Part shown: piece after piece, positions 30,839 through 43,278 of the stretch
Numbering within the stretch: the stretch's first letter is position 1
Layout of the letters: each line of letters begins with the position of its first letter
Source of the DNA: Deltaproteobacteria bacterium
GTDB lineage: Bacteria > Myxococcota > Myxococcia > Myxococcales > Anaeromyxobacteraceae
Assembly: GCA_016214955.1 (NCBI GenBank)
Contig: JACRMN010000023.1
Location: forward strand, 62,001 to 126,000
Direction of reading: 5' to 3'
DNA length: 64,000 bases
Notes under the pieces: model-generated
Told to the model about the DNA's origin: nothing
The model's database searches: none
Seen by the model: only the letters and a program-made list of their open reading frames with translations
Translations under genes and position numbers: made by a program

Positions 30839-31120
30839 CTACTTCTTCTTGGCGGCCTTCTCGGCCTTGGCCTCGATGCTCTTGGCGCTGAGGGTGTACT
30901 CCACCGTCACCTTGGAGCCCTTCTTCAGGTCGCCCGACACCTTGGTGGAGGCGTCGCGGGCCATCTCGAACTTCTCGCCCTTGTTCTTGCCCTTCTCCTG
31001 CACCACGGTGATCGAGGTGTCGGAGAGGTCCTTCACCTCGCCGGTCACCTGGTAGGCCAGCGCCTGCCCGGCCGCGGCCACCGCCAGGATCGCCAGGATG
31101 CTGCGGATCGCGTTCGCCAT
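30839..31120 (-). CDS. Small exported protein, OB-like
   Basis: 93 aa. A Sec signal peptide (IRSILAILAVAAAGQALA) precedes a short beta-rich domain (YQVTGEVKDLSDTSITVVQE..SKVTVEYTL) and a Lys/Ala tail ending KAAKKK. It resembles small DUF1344/DUF5666-type periplasmic proteins, but I cannot name a function. GGGAGGAGTC precedes the ATG, so unlike many neighbours it has a strong ribosome site. Confidence 0.7.
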   Translation of the reverse strand: MANAIRSILAILAVAAAGQALAYQVTGEVKDLSDTSITVVQEKGKNKGEKFEMARDASTKVSGDLKKGSKVTVEYTLSAKSIEAKAEKAAKKK

Positions 31121-31179
31121 GACTCCTCCCGCCTCGGTTGTGGGGATTGCCGCTCCTTCTTACCCGAAAGCGAGGGCCC

Positions 31180-32625
31180 CTACTCCACCTTCCACGACGT
31201 ACCTTGTGGGCCGTCCATCAGCACCACCCCCTGCGCCAGGAGTGCATCGCGGATGGCGTCGGAGCGGGCGAAGTCCTTGTCCTTGCGGGCCTGGGCCCGC
31301 TCGACGATGCGCCGCTCCACCTCGGCGCCGTCGACGCCCCGCCGCAACGCCGCCCTGTCGCGCAGCGCCCGCAGCGCCTCCGCCGGCGCCCGGGACAGGA
31401 GCCCCAGCAGACCGGCGACGGCGCGGGCGTCGCGCGCGAAGGCGGCCAGCCGCGCCCTGTCGGCCGGGCTCTTCTTCCCCTTGGCGTCGCAGAGGGCGTT
31501 GGCCTCGGTGAAGACGTCGGCCAGGATGCCCAGCACCCGCGGGGTGTTGAAGTCGTCGTCGAGGGCGGCCCGCGCCTCCCCGGCGAAGGGAGCCTCGGCG
31601 GCGGGTTCGGCGCCGGCCCCGATCCGGTCGGCCTTCTCCAGCGTCTCGTAGAGGTAGGCGAGCCGGCGCTCGGCTTCGGCCAGCAGCGCATCGGAGAAGT
31701 TGAAGTCGTTGCGGTAGTGGGTGCCGAGCAGGAAGAGCCGGAGCCCCTCGGCGTCGTGGCGCGCCAGCACGTCGCGGATGGTGAAGAAGTTGCCGAGCGA
31801 CTTCGACATCTTCTCGTCGTCGATCTCCACGAAGCCGTGGTGCATCCAGTGGCGGGCGAAGGTCTCGGCATGCACCCCGTCGCCCACCGCCCCCACCGAC
31901 TGGGCGATCTCGTTGGTGTGGTGCGGGAACACCAGGTCCTTGCCGCCGCCGTGCAGGTCGAAGGGTGCGCCCAGGTGCTCCAGCGTCATCGCCGAGCACT
32001 CGATGTGCCAGCCCGGCCGCCCCTTGCCCCAGGGCGAGTCCCAGGCCGGCTCGCCGGGCTTGGCGCCCTTCCAGAGGGCGAAGTCGAGCGGGTCCCGCTT
32101 GGCCTCGCCGGGGTCGACGCGGGCGCCGGCCTGCAGGTCGTCGAGGTTGCGGCGCGAGAGGCGGCCGTAGTCGGGGAACCGGCGCACCGCGTAGTAGACG
32201 TCGCCGTTGCCGGGGGCGTAGGCGAACTCCCGTTCCACCAGCCGCTCGATGAGGGTCACGATCTGCGGGATGTGCTCCGAGACCCTGGGCGCCGCCTCGG
32301 GCCGCAGGTTGCCGAGCGCGTCCATGTCGGCCAGGTACTCGTCGGCGAAGCGGGCCGCCAGCGCCACGGGGTCCTCGCCCCGCTCGTTGGCGCGCTTGAT
32401 GATCTTATCGTCCACGTCGGTGAAGTTGCGGACGTACTTCACCGTGAGGCCGCGGGCCCGCAGGTGGCGCACCACCACGTCCCAGACGATGTAGCTGCGG
32501 GCGTGGCCCACGTGGGACATGTCGTAGACCGTGGGGCCGCAGGCGTAGAAGCCGATGCGCCCGGGGGCGATGGGCTCGAGCGCGACCTTCTTGCCGGCGA
32601 GGGTGTCGTGGATGTGGATGGCCAA
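31180..32625 (-). CDS. cysS: Cysteinyl-tRNA synthetase
   Basis: 481 aa class I synthetase. The HIGH motif appears as SHVGHARS, the KMSKS motif as EKMSKSLGN. The zinc ligand Cys is in FYACGPTVYD with the partner region WHIECSAM and HHTNEIAQS. The start is a TTG at 32625 (TTG GCC ATC CAC), supported by AAAGGAA 7 nt upstream and by the family N-terminus; no ATG or GTG fits. It is 35 nt downstream of ispDF. Confidence 0.93.
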   Translation of the reverse strand: MAIHIHDTLAGKKVALEPIAPGRIGFYACGPTVYDMSHVGHARSYIVWDVVVRHLRARGLTVKYVRNFTDVDDKIIKRANERGEDPVALAARFADEYLADMDALGNLRPEAAPRVSEHIPQIVTLIERLVEREFAYAPGNGDVYYAVRRFPDYGRLSRRNLDDLQAGARVDPGEAKRDPLDFALWKGAKPGEPAWDSPWGKGRPGWHIECSAMTLEHLGAPFDLHGGGKDLVFPHHTNEIAQSVGAVGDGVHAETFARHWMHHGFVEIDDEKMSKSLGNFFTIRDVLARHDAEGLRLFLLGTHYRNDFNFSDALLAEAERRLAYLYETLEKADRIGAGAEPAAEAPFAGEARAALDDDFNTPRVLGILADVFTEANALCDAKGKKSPADRARLAAFARDARAVAGLLGLLSRAPAEALRALRDRAALRRGVDGAEVERRIVERAQARKDKDFARSDAIRDALLAQGVVLMDGPQGTSWKVE

Positions 32626-32660
32626 GTGCGTTCCTTTCGTCTCCGCCGGGTCGAATGGCC

Positions 32661-33809
32661 TCAGGCGGCCCGGAAGAGGAGGGCCACGGCGTGGGCGGCG
32701 ATCCCTTCGCCGCGCCCCACGAAGCCCAGCCCCTCGCCGGTGGTGGCCTTCACGTTCACCTGCGCCGGGAGCACACCCAGCGCCTCCGCCAGCCGGGCCC
32801 GCATCTCCTCGGCCCGGGGCGCGATCTTCGGGCGGCGCGCCGCCAGGGTGACGTCGCAGTTGCCCACCCGCCAGCCGCGGGCCGCCGCCCTGGCGGCGAT
32901 CTCGCGGAGGAGGAGGAGCGACGAGACCCCCTTCCACTGCGGGTCGGTGTCGGGGAAGTGGCGGCCCAGGTCGCCCAGGCCCGCCGCGCCCAGGATGGCG
33001 TCGCCGATGGCGTGGGCGCAGATGTCCGCGTCGGAGTGGCCGAGGAGGCCGTCCCCCTCGAACTCGGCGCCGCCGAGGACGAGCCTCCGCCCGGGGGCGA
33101 AGGGGTGGACGTCGTAGCCCACGCCCATGGCCACCGGCGCCTCGAGCCGGGCCCGGGCGCGCTCCACGTCCTCGGGGCTGGTGATCTTGATGTTGGCGGT
33201 CTCGCCCGGCACCAGCGCCACCGGCAACCCCAGCTTCTCCACCAGCTGGCACTCGTCGGTAGCCTCGGCCGCGGTAGCCCCCGCCGCCTCGAAGGCGCGC
33301 CTCAAGACCGCGGCCCGGAAGCCCTGCGGCGTCTGCGCCAGCCAGATCGCTCGCCGGTCCAGCGTCTCGGCGGCGCGGCCGCCCTCGGCCCGCTTGACGG
33401 TGTCGGTGGCCTGCAGCGCCGCCAGGGCCGCGCCGTCGCGGGCCGCCGCAGCCAGCACCGCGCCCGCCAGGGCCGGGGAGGCGAAGGGGCGGGCGGCGTC
33501 GTGCACCAGCACCAGGCCGCAGCCCGGCAGGGCGGCGAGGCCGTTCTTGACCGAGTCGGCGCGAGCCGCGCCGCCAGCCACCGCCGCCGCCGGCTTCTCC
33601 AGCCCGGCCAGCTCCTCCCGGGCGCGGGCCTCCTCGCCGGGCGGGACCACGGCCACCAGCTCGTCGACCGCGTCGCAGCCGGCGAGGGCACGGGCCGAGC
33701 GGCGCAGCACCGATTCGCCGCCCAGCACCAGCCATTGCTTGGCCAGGCCGGCGCGCTGCCCCGATCCGCCCGCCGCCAGGATGGCCCCGACCCGCTCTCC
33801 TGCGATCAT
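32661..33809 (-). CDS. ispDF: Bifunctional IspD-IspF isoprenoid enzyme
   Basis: 382 aa fusion. IspD (about 1-220) makes CDP-methylerythritol: GAILAAGGSGQRAG, VLVHDAARPF and QTPQGFR. IspF (about 226-382) makes the cyclic 2,4-diphosphate: GVGYDVHPFAPGR, LLGHSDADICAHAIGDA and the zinc-site HFPDTDPQWKG. They are steps 2 and 4 of the MEP pathway. Start ATG at 33809 is preceded by GGAGGAGAGG. IspE is not in the window. Confidence 0.93.
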   Translation of the reverse strand: MIAGERVGAILAAGGSGQRAGLAKQWLVLGGESVLRRSARALAGCDAVDELVAVVPPGEEARAREELAGLEKPAAAVAGGAARADSVKNGLAALPGCGLVLVHDAARPFASPALAGAVLAAAARDGAALAALQATDTVKRAEGGRAAETLDRRAIWLAQTPQGFRAAVLRRAFEAAGATAAEATDECQLVEKLGLPVALVPGETANIKITSPEDVERARARLEAPVAMGVGYDVHPFAPGRRLVLGGAEFEGDGLLGHSDADICAHAIGDAILGAAGLGDLGRHFPDTDPQWKGVSSLLLLREIAARAAARGWRVGNCDVTLAARRPKIAPRAEEMRARLAEALGVLPAQVNVKATTGEGLGFVGRGEGIAAHAVALLFRAA

Positions 33810-33999
33810 CCTCTCCTCCGCTGCCTGCCCGGGGCTCGGGCCCCGGCCTCGCTCGACCACCTGCACCCCACGCCGCGCTGGCACCGCGGCTGCACCCTGC
33901 CGCCGCGCGTGCCCACCGCCACCACCGCACCGCAGGGTTCTACCCCGAAACGCGACCGCCGCGCGGACGGGGGTCCGCACGGCGGCTGCTGGCGCCTCG

Positions 34000-34017
34000 C
34001 CCGGCCCGGAGGCCGGG
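34000..34017 (-). terminator. Terminator of carD
   Basis: CCCGGCC (34000-34006), loop CGGA and GGCCGGG (34011-34017) form a 7-bp stem 9 nt beyond the carD stop. A second hairpin, GCGGAC/GTCCGC with flanking GCCGC/GCGGC, lies at about 33957-33985. The rest of the 216-nt spacer shows nothing else. Confidence 0.5.
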
Positions 34018-34025
34018 GGGCGGGA

Positions 34026-34541
34026 TCAACAGTTGAAGATCTTCTTGAGGTCCATCTCCACGTCCTGCTCGTCGCAGTCCTTGGCGATGGCCAGCTCCTT
34101 GATCAGCAGGCTGCGGGCGGTGTCCAGCATCTTGCGCTCGCCGAAGGAGAGGTCCTTGTCGGAGCGGAGCAGGTACAGGTCGCGCAGCACCTCGGCGATC
34201 TCGAACACCGAGCCGGTCTTGATCTTGTCCATGTACTCGCGGTACCGGCGGTTCCAGGTGGTGGAGTCGACCGAGACTTCCTTCTCGCGGAGGATGGTGT
34301 AGACGCGGCGGACGTCCTTCTCGCCGATGATCCCGCGCAGGCCGACCTGGTTCACCTTGTTCATCGGGATCATGATCTTCATCCCGTTGTCGAGGATGCG
34401 GAGCACGTAGAAGGACTGCCGCTGGCCGGCGACCTCCTTGTGCTCGATCCCCATCACCTCGCCGACCCCCTGTCCGGGGTAGACGGCCTTATCCCCCACC
34501 TTGAAATTGGTAGGGGTTGCGCTAGTCTGCGTACCAGGCAT
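34026..34541 (-). CDS. cdnL: CarD-family RNA polymerase-binding regulator CdnL
   Basis: 171 aa. It nearly repeats the Myxococcus CdnL N-terminus (NFKVGDKAVYPGQGVGEVMG) over the TRCF/RID-like domain (about 12-75), then a helical DNA-binding domain with the conserved Trp in STTWNRRYREYMDKI. CdnL binds the RNA polymerase beta subunit and stabilises open complexes at sigma-A promoters, including rRNA; it is essential in Myxococcus. It has its own promoter at 34635-34663 and a leader of roughly 85 nt. Confidence 0.92.
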   Translation of the reverse strand: MPGTQTSATPTNFKVGDKAVYPGQGVGEVMGIEHKEVAGQRQSFYVLRILDNGMKIMIPMNKVNQVGLRGIIGEKDVRRVYTILREKEVSVDSTTWNRRYREYMDKIKTGSVFEIAEVLRDLYLLRSDKDLSFGERKMLDTARSLLIKELAIAKDCDEQDVEMDLKKIFNC

Positions 34542-34634
34542 CCGTTCCTCTGCCTTTCCGGGCTGTCTTCGGGACCCAGCGACCCTCGGGCTCAGCGTTC
34601 AGGGTGGTCGCAGGGTAGAAGTGCAAGTTCGGGG

Positions 34635-34663
34635 ACCCTACCACGAATCGCTAACCGGGTCAA
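34635..34663 (-). promoter_or_regulatory. carD promoter
   Basis: Minus strand: TTGACC (34658-34663), 17-nt spacer, TAGGGT (34635-34640). The start would be near 34628. This is one of the better sigma-70-type matches in the window. Confidence 0.6.
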
Positions 34664-34717
34664 TAGGCTCGGCTTTTTGTCCGCCGCACCCCCTGGACGG
34701 GGCTGCCGGGGCGGGCA

Positions 34718-37042
34718 ATGACGCGACGCACCCCGCTCCTGCCGCTCGCCGTAGGCTTCGCCGCCGGGGCGCTCTTGCGCATCGCGGCAGGGCCCTCCCT
34801 GCCGGTCTGGCCGGCGGTCCTTCTCGCGCCCTTCCGCTCCCTGGCGCCGGTCGCAATGGCGGCGGCCGGGTACCTCGGGATTGCGACCGCGACCGCGACC
34901 CCGACCCCGGCCCCGGCCCCGATGGAGCAACTGGAGGGGACGGTGGCGAGCGTGCCGGAGCGCTTGGAGGGGAGGGTCCGGTTCCTGCTGCGCGAGCCCT
35001 CGGGGCGACTCGTGCAGGCAAGCGCACCCCCGTCCGCATGGCCGATCGCGTGGGGAGACCGGGTCCGCTTCCAGGCGCGCACCTGGGCGCCGGACGGCGC
35101 CCGCAACCCGGGCGGCCGCGACGGAGCGCTGCTGCTCGCCCTCCGCGGCGTCGCCACCCAGGCCTCCGCAACCACCCCTCCCCTGCGCACCGCGCCACCG
35201 GCGCCGCTCTCCTGGCTGGAGGCGGGGCGGACCCGCTTCGCCGAGGCGGCCGGCCGCGCCCTCCCGCCGGCCGAGGCGGCGCTCCTTCGCTCCATCGGCG
35301 CCGGCGACCGCTCGGCCCTCGAGCCCGCCACCACCGAGGCCTTCGCCCGCAGCGGCCTCATCCACCTGCTCTCGGTCTCGGGCCTCCACCTGGCGGTGGT
35401 GGCCCTGGGCGGCTACCGCCTGCTGCGCGCGCTGCTGCTCTGCAGCGACTGGGTCTCGGCCCGCGCCGATGCCCGGCGGACCGCGGCCGCACTGGCGCTC
35501 CCCCTCACCGGCGCCTACGCGCTCGCCACCGGCGCCGACGTGCCCGTGGTGCGGTCTGCCCTGGCGGCCGGGCTGGGCTTCGCCGGCGTGCTGCTGGACC
35601 GCGAGTCGAGCGCCCTCGGGGCGCTCTCCCTCGGTCTCCTGGCCGTGCTGGCGGTGGAGCCGGGCGCGGTGCTCGACGTGTCGCTGCAGCTCTCCTTCGC
35701 CTCGGTGGCCGGCCTCGCCCTGCTCACCCGGCCACTGCGGGAGTGCGTTCCCTGGCAACCCGGGCCGGGGCGCGCCGGGCGGGCGGTCGAGTGGGTCCTC
35801 ACCGGGCTCGCCGCCGGCGCTGCGGCTGGTCTGGCGACGGCGCCGCTCGTGGCCTTCCACTTCCGGCGGCTTTCCCTGCTGGCGCCGGCTGCCAACCTGG
35901 CCGGCGTCCCGCTGGGCTCGGCGATCACCGTCCTCGGCGCCCTGGCAGCGCCGCTCTCGGCCATCGCGCCCGCCCTGGCCCTGCCGCTCCTGTGGGCCGC
36001 GTGGCCCTTCGCTTGGCTCCTGCTGCGGGTGAACTCGCTCTTCGCGGCACCCGGCATCGCCGCCGTGGGCGTGGCCTCCCCCGGGCCCCTCGGGCTCGCC
36101 GCCTGCGGGGTCGGGCTCTGGGGGGCGGTGGCGCTCCAGGGGCGCTGGCGGGCCGCCGCCGCCTTGCTGGCCGCCGTCGGCCTGCTCCTCCCCGGGCCGC
36201 TGCGGGCGCGGGCGGCCGCCGGGCGCGGCCTCCTGGAGGTGGTCTTCGTCTCGGTCGGCCAGGGGGACTCCACCTTCCTGCGTCTTCCCGACGGCGCCGC
36301 GGTCCTGGTGGACGGGGGTGGCGATCCCTTCGGCCACCAGGACCCGGGCCGCCGCGACGTGCTGCCCATCCTGCGCGATGCCGGTGTGCGCCGGCTCTGG
36401 CTGGCGGCGCTCTCCCACCCCCACCCCGACCACCTCGCCGGGCTCGCCTCCGTGGCCTCCGAGCTGGAGGTGGAGCGGCTGGCGACCGGCCCCCTCCCCT
36501 CCGACCTGCTGCTGCCTGCGGCCCGGGAGCACCGGGTCCTTCGCCCCGGCGATGCGCTCGAGCGCGCCGGCGTTCGCCTCCGCGCCCTCGGGCCGCCGCC
36601 GGGCGCCGAGGCCTGGTCGGAGAACGACGCCTCGCTGGTGCTGCGGGTGGAGCACGGAGGGGTGGCGATCCTGCTCCTCGGCGACGTCGAGGAGGAGGGG
36701 GAGGCGGCACTGCTTGCCAGCGGTGCGCCGCTGGGCGCGCAGGTGGTGAAGGTGCCCCACCACGGCGCTCGCACCAGCTCCACCCCGGGCCTGGTGGCGG
36801 CCACCCGCCCGGACCTGGCGGTCATCTCGGTGGGCCGGCGCAACCGGTTCGGCTTCCCGGCGCCGGAGGTGGTGGCGCGCTGGGAGGCGGCAGGGGCTCA
36901 GGTGCTGCGGACCGACGGCGGCGCGGTGCGGCTCCTCTCCGACGGCGAGCGCATCTGGCAGGCGCCGGCGGAGGGAGCGCTGGACGCGTGGGCGCTGTGG
37001 AGGGAGGGGGCAACCCCGACTTCGGCCTCGGAGGAGCCATGA
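34718..37042 (+). CDS. comEC: DNA internalisation protein ComEC/Rec2
   Basis: 774 aa. In order: N-terminal membrane spans and an OB-like DUF4131 region (about 1-160), a multi-span competence domain (about 200-490, with LIHLLSVSGLHLAVVALGGY), and a C-terminal metallo-beta-lactamase domain (about 500-750, with VSVGQGDSTFL, SHPHPDHLAGL and KVPHHGARTSS). It forms the inner-membrane channel for transforming DNA. Residues about 55-68 (ATATATPTPAPAP) are encoded by a hexamer array. The C-terminal TGA overlaps the ATG of the FHA gene. Confidence 0.92.
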   Translation: MTRRTPLLPLAVGFAAGALLRIAAGPSLPVWPAVLLAPFRSLAPVAMAAAGYLGIATATATPTPAPAPMEQLEGTVASVPERLEGRVRFLLREPSGRLVQASAPPSAWPIAWGDRVRFQARTWAPDGARNPGGRDGALLLALRGVATQASATTPPLRTAPPAPLSWLEAGRTRFAEAAGRALPPAEAALLRSIGAGDRSALEPATTEAFARSGLIHLLSVSGLHLAVVALGGYRLLRALLLCSDWVSARADARRTAAALALPLTGAYALATGADVPVVRSALAAGLGFAGVLLDRESSALGALSLGLLAVLAVEPGAVLDVSLQLSFASVAGLALLTRPLRECVPWQPGPGRAGRAVEWVLTGLAAGAAAGLATAPLVAFHFRRLSLLAPAANLAGVPLGSAITVLGALAAPLSAIAPALALPLLWAAWPFAWLLLRVNSLFAAPGIAAVGVASPGPLGLAACGVGLWGAVALQGRWRAAAALLAAVGLLLPGPLRARAAAGRGLLEVVFVSVGQGDSTFLRLPDGAAVLVDGGGDPFGHQDPGRRDVLPILRDAGVRRLWLAALSHPHPDHLAGLASVASELEVERLATGPLPSDLLLPAAREHRVLRPGDALERAGVRLRALGPPPGAEAWSENDASLVLRVEHGGVAILLLGDVEEEGEAALLASGAPLGAQVVKVPHHGARTSSTPGLVAATRPDLAVISVGRRNRFGFPAPEVVARWEAAGAQVLRTDGGAVRLLSDGERIWQAPAEGALDAWALWREGATPTSASEEP
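34881..34921. repeat. Hexamer array inside comEC
   Basis: GCGACC units passing into CCGACC and CCGGCC units code for the Ala/Thr/Pro linker near residues 55-68 of ComEC. Same repeat family as 76-176. Confidence 0.7.
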
Positions 37043-37518
37043 CCACCTCGAAGCCTCCGGAAGGAACGCGCACGGTGGCGAGCAGGGCGCTCCGCGCCGC
37101 GGCCCGGGGCGAACGCGAGCCGCCGGCCCGGCTCCAGGTGCTCGACGGCCCGATGGCCGGACGGAGCCTGCCACTCGGCGAGGAGGAGACGGTCGGGCGC
37201 GGGAGCGGCGCCAGCCTGGCACTGCCCGACCCGGCCGCCTCGCGCCTCCACCTGCGGCTCCGGCTCGGCGACGGCGTGGTGACCGCCGAGGACCTGGGCA
37301 GCAAGAACGGCTCGCTCGTCAACCGGCGGCGGCTGCGGAGGGTGCGGCCGCTCCGGCCGGGCGACGAGCTGACGGTGGGCACCACGCGGCTGCGGTTCGA
37401 GGCGGCTCCCCCGGCCGCCGCTCCGCCCTCGCCCCGGCCGGCGCCCGGGACCCCGCTGCTGGCGGGCGCCGCGGTGGCGCTGCTGGCCGCGGCCGCTGCC
37501 CTGCTGGCGCGCGGCTGA
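37039..37518 (+). CDS. FHA-domain membrane protein
   Basis: 159 aa. An FHA phosphothreonine-binding domain spans about 30-115, with the hallmark GRGSGASLALPDPAASRLHLRL in part and the GSKNGSLVN loop. A Pro/Ala linker follows, and one C-terminal hydrophobic helix (about 138-157) would anchor it with FHA in the cytoplasm. The ATG overlaps the comEC stop (ATGA), so the two are translationally coupled, an unusual partner for a competence gene. Confidence 0.82.
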   Translation: MTTSKPPEGTRTVASRALRAAARGEREPPARLQVLDGPMAGRSLPLGEEETVGRGSGASLALPDPAASRLHLRLRLGDGVVTAEDLGSKNGSLVNRRRLRRVRPLRPGDELTVGTTRLRFEAAPPAAAPPSPRPAPGTPLLAGAAVALLAAAAALLARG

Positions 37519-37537
37519 GGCGCGGCCCGCGGCGCCG

Positions 37538-38404
37538 TCAGGGCCGGAGCTCACCGACGCGGCGCTGGGCCTCGGCCTTGAGGTCCTCCCGCACGTCGGC
37601 GGAGCTGCTCTGCAGGTACCGGGCGTAGTGCTCCGCCGCTCCCTCCCGCTGTCCCAGCAGCCGGTAGCACTCCCCCAGGCCGAAGAGCGGCGTCGCCTGC
37701 GAGGGGTCGAGCGCCAGCGAGGTGCGGTAATCGCCCGCCGCCTCCACGTAGCGCGCCAGGCCGAACAGCGCGCTGGCGCGCGCCGTGTAGGCGACCGACA
37801 GCCGCGGGTCGCGCCGCACGGCCTCGTCGAGGCTGGCGAGCGCCTCTCCGTACTGCCCCCTGGCGATGAAGGCCACGCCCGCCTCGTAGGCCGCGGCCCC
37901 CGGGGTGTCGGTCGTGGGGGTCGGAGGAGCGGGGGCAGCCGGCTCGGGCGCCGGCATCTTCCCGTCCCGGAGGGCGCGCGCCCGCTCGGCCCGCTTCAGG
38001 GCAGCGGTGCCCGGTGGGTCGAGCGCGGCGGCGAGCTCGTACTGGCGCACCGCCTCGTCCCAGAAGGTCAGCCGCTCGTACACCTCGCCCAGCTTCAGGC
38101 GGAAGGGGGCGTGGGCGGGCGCCAGGTTGGCCGCCTCCTGCCAGACGAAGAGGGCCGTCCGCCACTCCCCCGCCAGAGTCGCCTCTTCCCCCTGCTGCGC
38201 CTTGCGCTGCGCCGCGGCCGATGGCCCCGGGGCGGCAGGCTTGGGAGCCGGAGGGGTCGAGGTCGACGTCGGGGTCGAGGTCGAGGCTGCGGTCGAGGTC
38301 GAGGTAGCGGTCGGGAGCCGGGTCGAGGTCGGCGCGGTCGCCGGCCCCTGCGCGGAGGCAAGTCCCCACGCCAGGAGCGCCCCCAGCACCACCTTCCGGC
38401 GCAT
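37538..38404 (-). CDS. Exported TPR protein
   Basis: 288 aa. Signal peptide (VVLGALLAWGLASA), then a Ser/Thr/Pro-rich linker (about 20-60) written by hexamer repeats, then two TPR groups separated by a second Pro-rich linker: about 75-140 (WRTALFVWQEAANLAPAHAPF, WDEAVRQYELAAALDP) and 175-280 (YGEALASLDEAVRRDPRLSVAY, ATPLFGLGECYRLLG). It is probably a periplasmic or envelope scaffold; the partner is unknown. It follows purA by 8 nt on the same strand. Confidence 0.8.
   Translation of the reverse strand: MRRKVVLGALLAWGLASAQGPATAPTSTRLPTATSTSTAASTSTPTSTSTPPAPKPAAPGPSAAAQRKAQQGEEATLAGEWRTALFVWQEAANLAPAHAPFRLKLGEVYERLTFWDEAVRQYELAAALDPPGTAALKRAERARALRDGKMPAPEPAAPAPPTPTTDTPGAAAYEAGVAFIARGQYGEALASLDEAVRRDPRLSVAYTARASALFGLARYVEAAGDYRTSLALDPSQATPLFGLGECYRLLGQREGAAEHYARYLQSSSADVREDLKAEAQRRVGELRP
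38251..38340. repeat. Hexamer array inside the TPR gene
   Basis: About 14 GGTCGA/GGTCGG/GTCGAG-type units in a 90-bp stretch encode a Thr-Ser-Thr-Pro linker. Same family as 76-176, here in coding DNA on the other strand. Units are a multiple of 3 nt, so gain or loss keeps the frame. Confidence 0.8.
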
Positions 38405-38412
38405 CACCCGCC

Positions 38413-42463
<4,051 letters not shown>

Positions 42464-42497
42464 TCGGCACGCTCCAGGGTGGAAAGACGGGCGTCCT

Positions 42498-42526
42498 GAC
42501 GTAGCGGCGCCATGCCGCCCCGTCAA
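42498..42526 (-). promoter_or_regulatory. serA promoter
   Basis: Minus strand: TTGACG (42521-42526), 17-nt spacer, TACGTC (42498-42503), about 35 nt upstream of the serA ATG. It begins just after the tetR stop codon. Confidence 0.55.
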
Positions 42527-42539
42527 CGGATCCTGACGA

Positions 42540-43208
42540 TCAGCGGTCGGCGCGAAGCCCCTGGAGCACGAAGGCCACCACCTGCTGCTTGGCCCGCTCC
42601 ACCTCGGCCTCCGTCCCGCTGGGGACGGTGCCGAGCACCATGGCGGTGAGGGAGAGCTCGAGCGCCCCGAGCAGGCCGGCGGCACCCACCACCGGGTCGA
42701 TCTCGCGCCGGATCTCGCCGGCCCTCTGGCCGTCGGCGATCATCTCGGCCACGAGGTGGAGCGCGTCCTCGAAGGTCTGGCGGGTGTGGCCGGCCCGCAC
42801 CACGTTGGGCGTCCGGGCCATCTCCAGGAGCAGCACCCGCACCGCCGCCGGCGCTGTCTTGAGCACGTCGACGGCGAAGCGGCAGACGCCCGCCAGCCGC
42901 TCGGACGAGCTGCCCGGCCCCTCGCGGATGGCCCGCACCGCCGCCAGGAAGATGGCCCACTGCTCCTCGAAGACCTTCTCGAGCAGCGCCTCCTTGTTGC
43001 GGAAGTAGTGGTAGACGAGCCCGTAGGCCACGCCCGCCTGCCGGGCCACGTCGGCGATGCGGCAGCCGTGGTAGCCCTTCTCGGCGAAGACGCGGACGGC
43101 AGCGTGGAGGATGGCACGGCGCTTCTCCGGCTCGCCCAGCACGTCGGCCGCCGGGGCCCGGGGACCGGGCCGGGCAGCGGCGCGCGCGCGTCTCGGATGG
43201 GCTGGCAC
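42540..43208 (-). CDS. TetR/AcrR-family transcriptional regulator
   Basis: 222 aa from GTG at 43208. HTH at about 30-65 (RAILHAAVRVFAEKGYHGCRIADVARQAG in part, then VAYGLVYHYFRNKEALL), a clear TetR_N domain. The C-terminal ligand domain is helical; the ligand is unknown. An open frame continues to a TTG at 43247, but that TTG is the -35 of the promoter found here, so the shorter form is preferred. It is upstream of serA on the same strand. Confidence 0.85.
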   Translation of the reverse strand: MPAHPRRARAAARPGPRAPAADVLGEPEKRRAILHAAVRVFAEKGYHGCRIADVARQAGVAYGLVYHYFRNKEALLEKVFEEQWAIFLAAVRAIREGPGSSSERLAGVCRFAVDVLKTAPAAVRVLLLEMARTPNVVRAGHTRQTFEDALHLVAEMIADGQRAGEIRREIDPVVGAAGLLGALELSLTAMVLGTVPSGTEAEVERAKQQVVAFVLQGLRADR

Positions 43209-43218
43209 GGACGCCGTG

Positions 43219-43247
43219 ACGGTACGACCCGGTTGCCTCACCGTCAA
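43219..43247 (-). promoter_or_regulatory. tetR promoter
   Basis: Minus strand: TTGACG (43242-43247), 17-nt spacer, TACCGT (43219-43224). The GTG start follows the -10 by 10 nt, so the transcript has almost no leader. Confidence 0.55.
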
Positions 43248-43278
43248 CGCCCCCGGTGGCGGCGCGGCCTCTGGCCGC

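Noticed and set aside
33879-33894. Sigma-54-like TGGCAC-N5-CTGCA
   Set aside because: The -12 element is off consensus and it would drive antisense RNA into the carD terminator; no start codon follows.
43208-43247. Longer tetR start at the TTG at 43247
   Set aside because: That TTG is the first half of a good TTGACG -35 element with a 17-nt spacer to TACCGT, so the GTG at 43208 is the better start.
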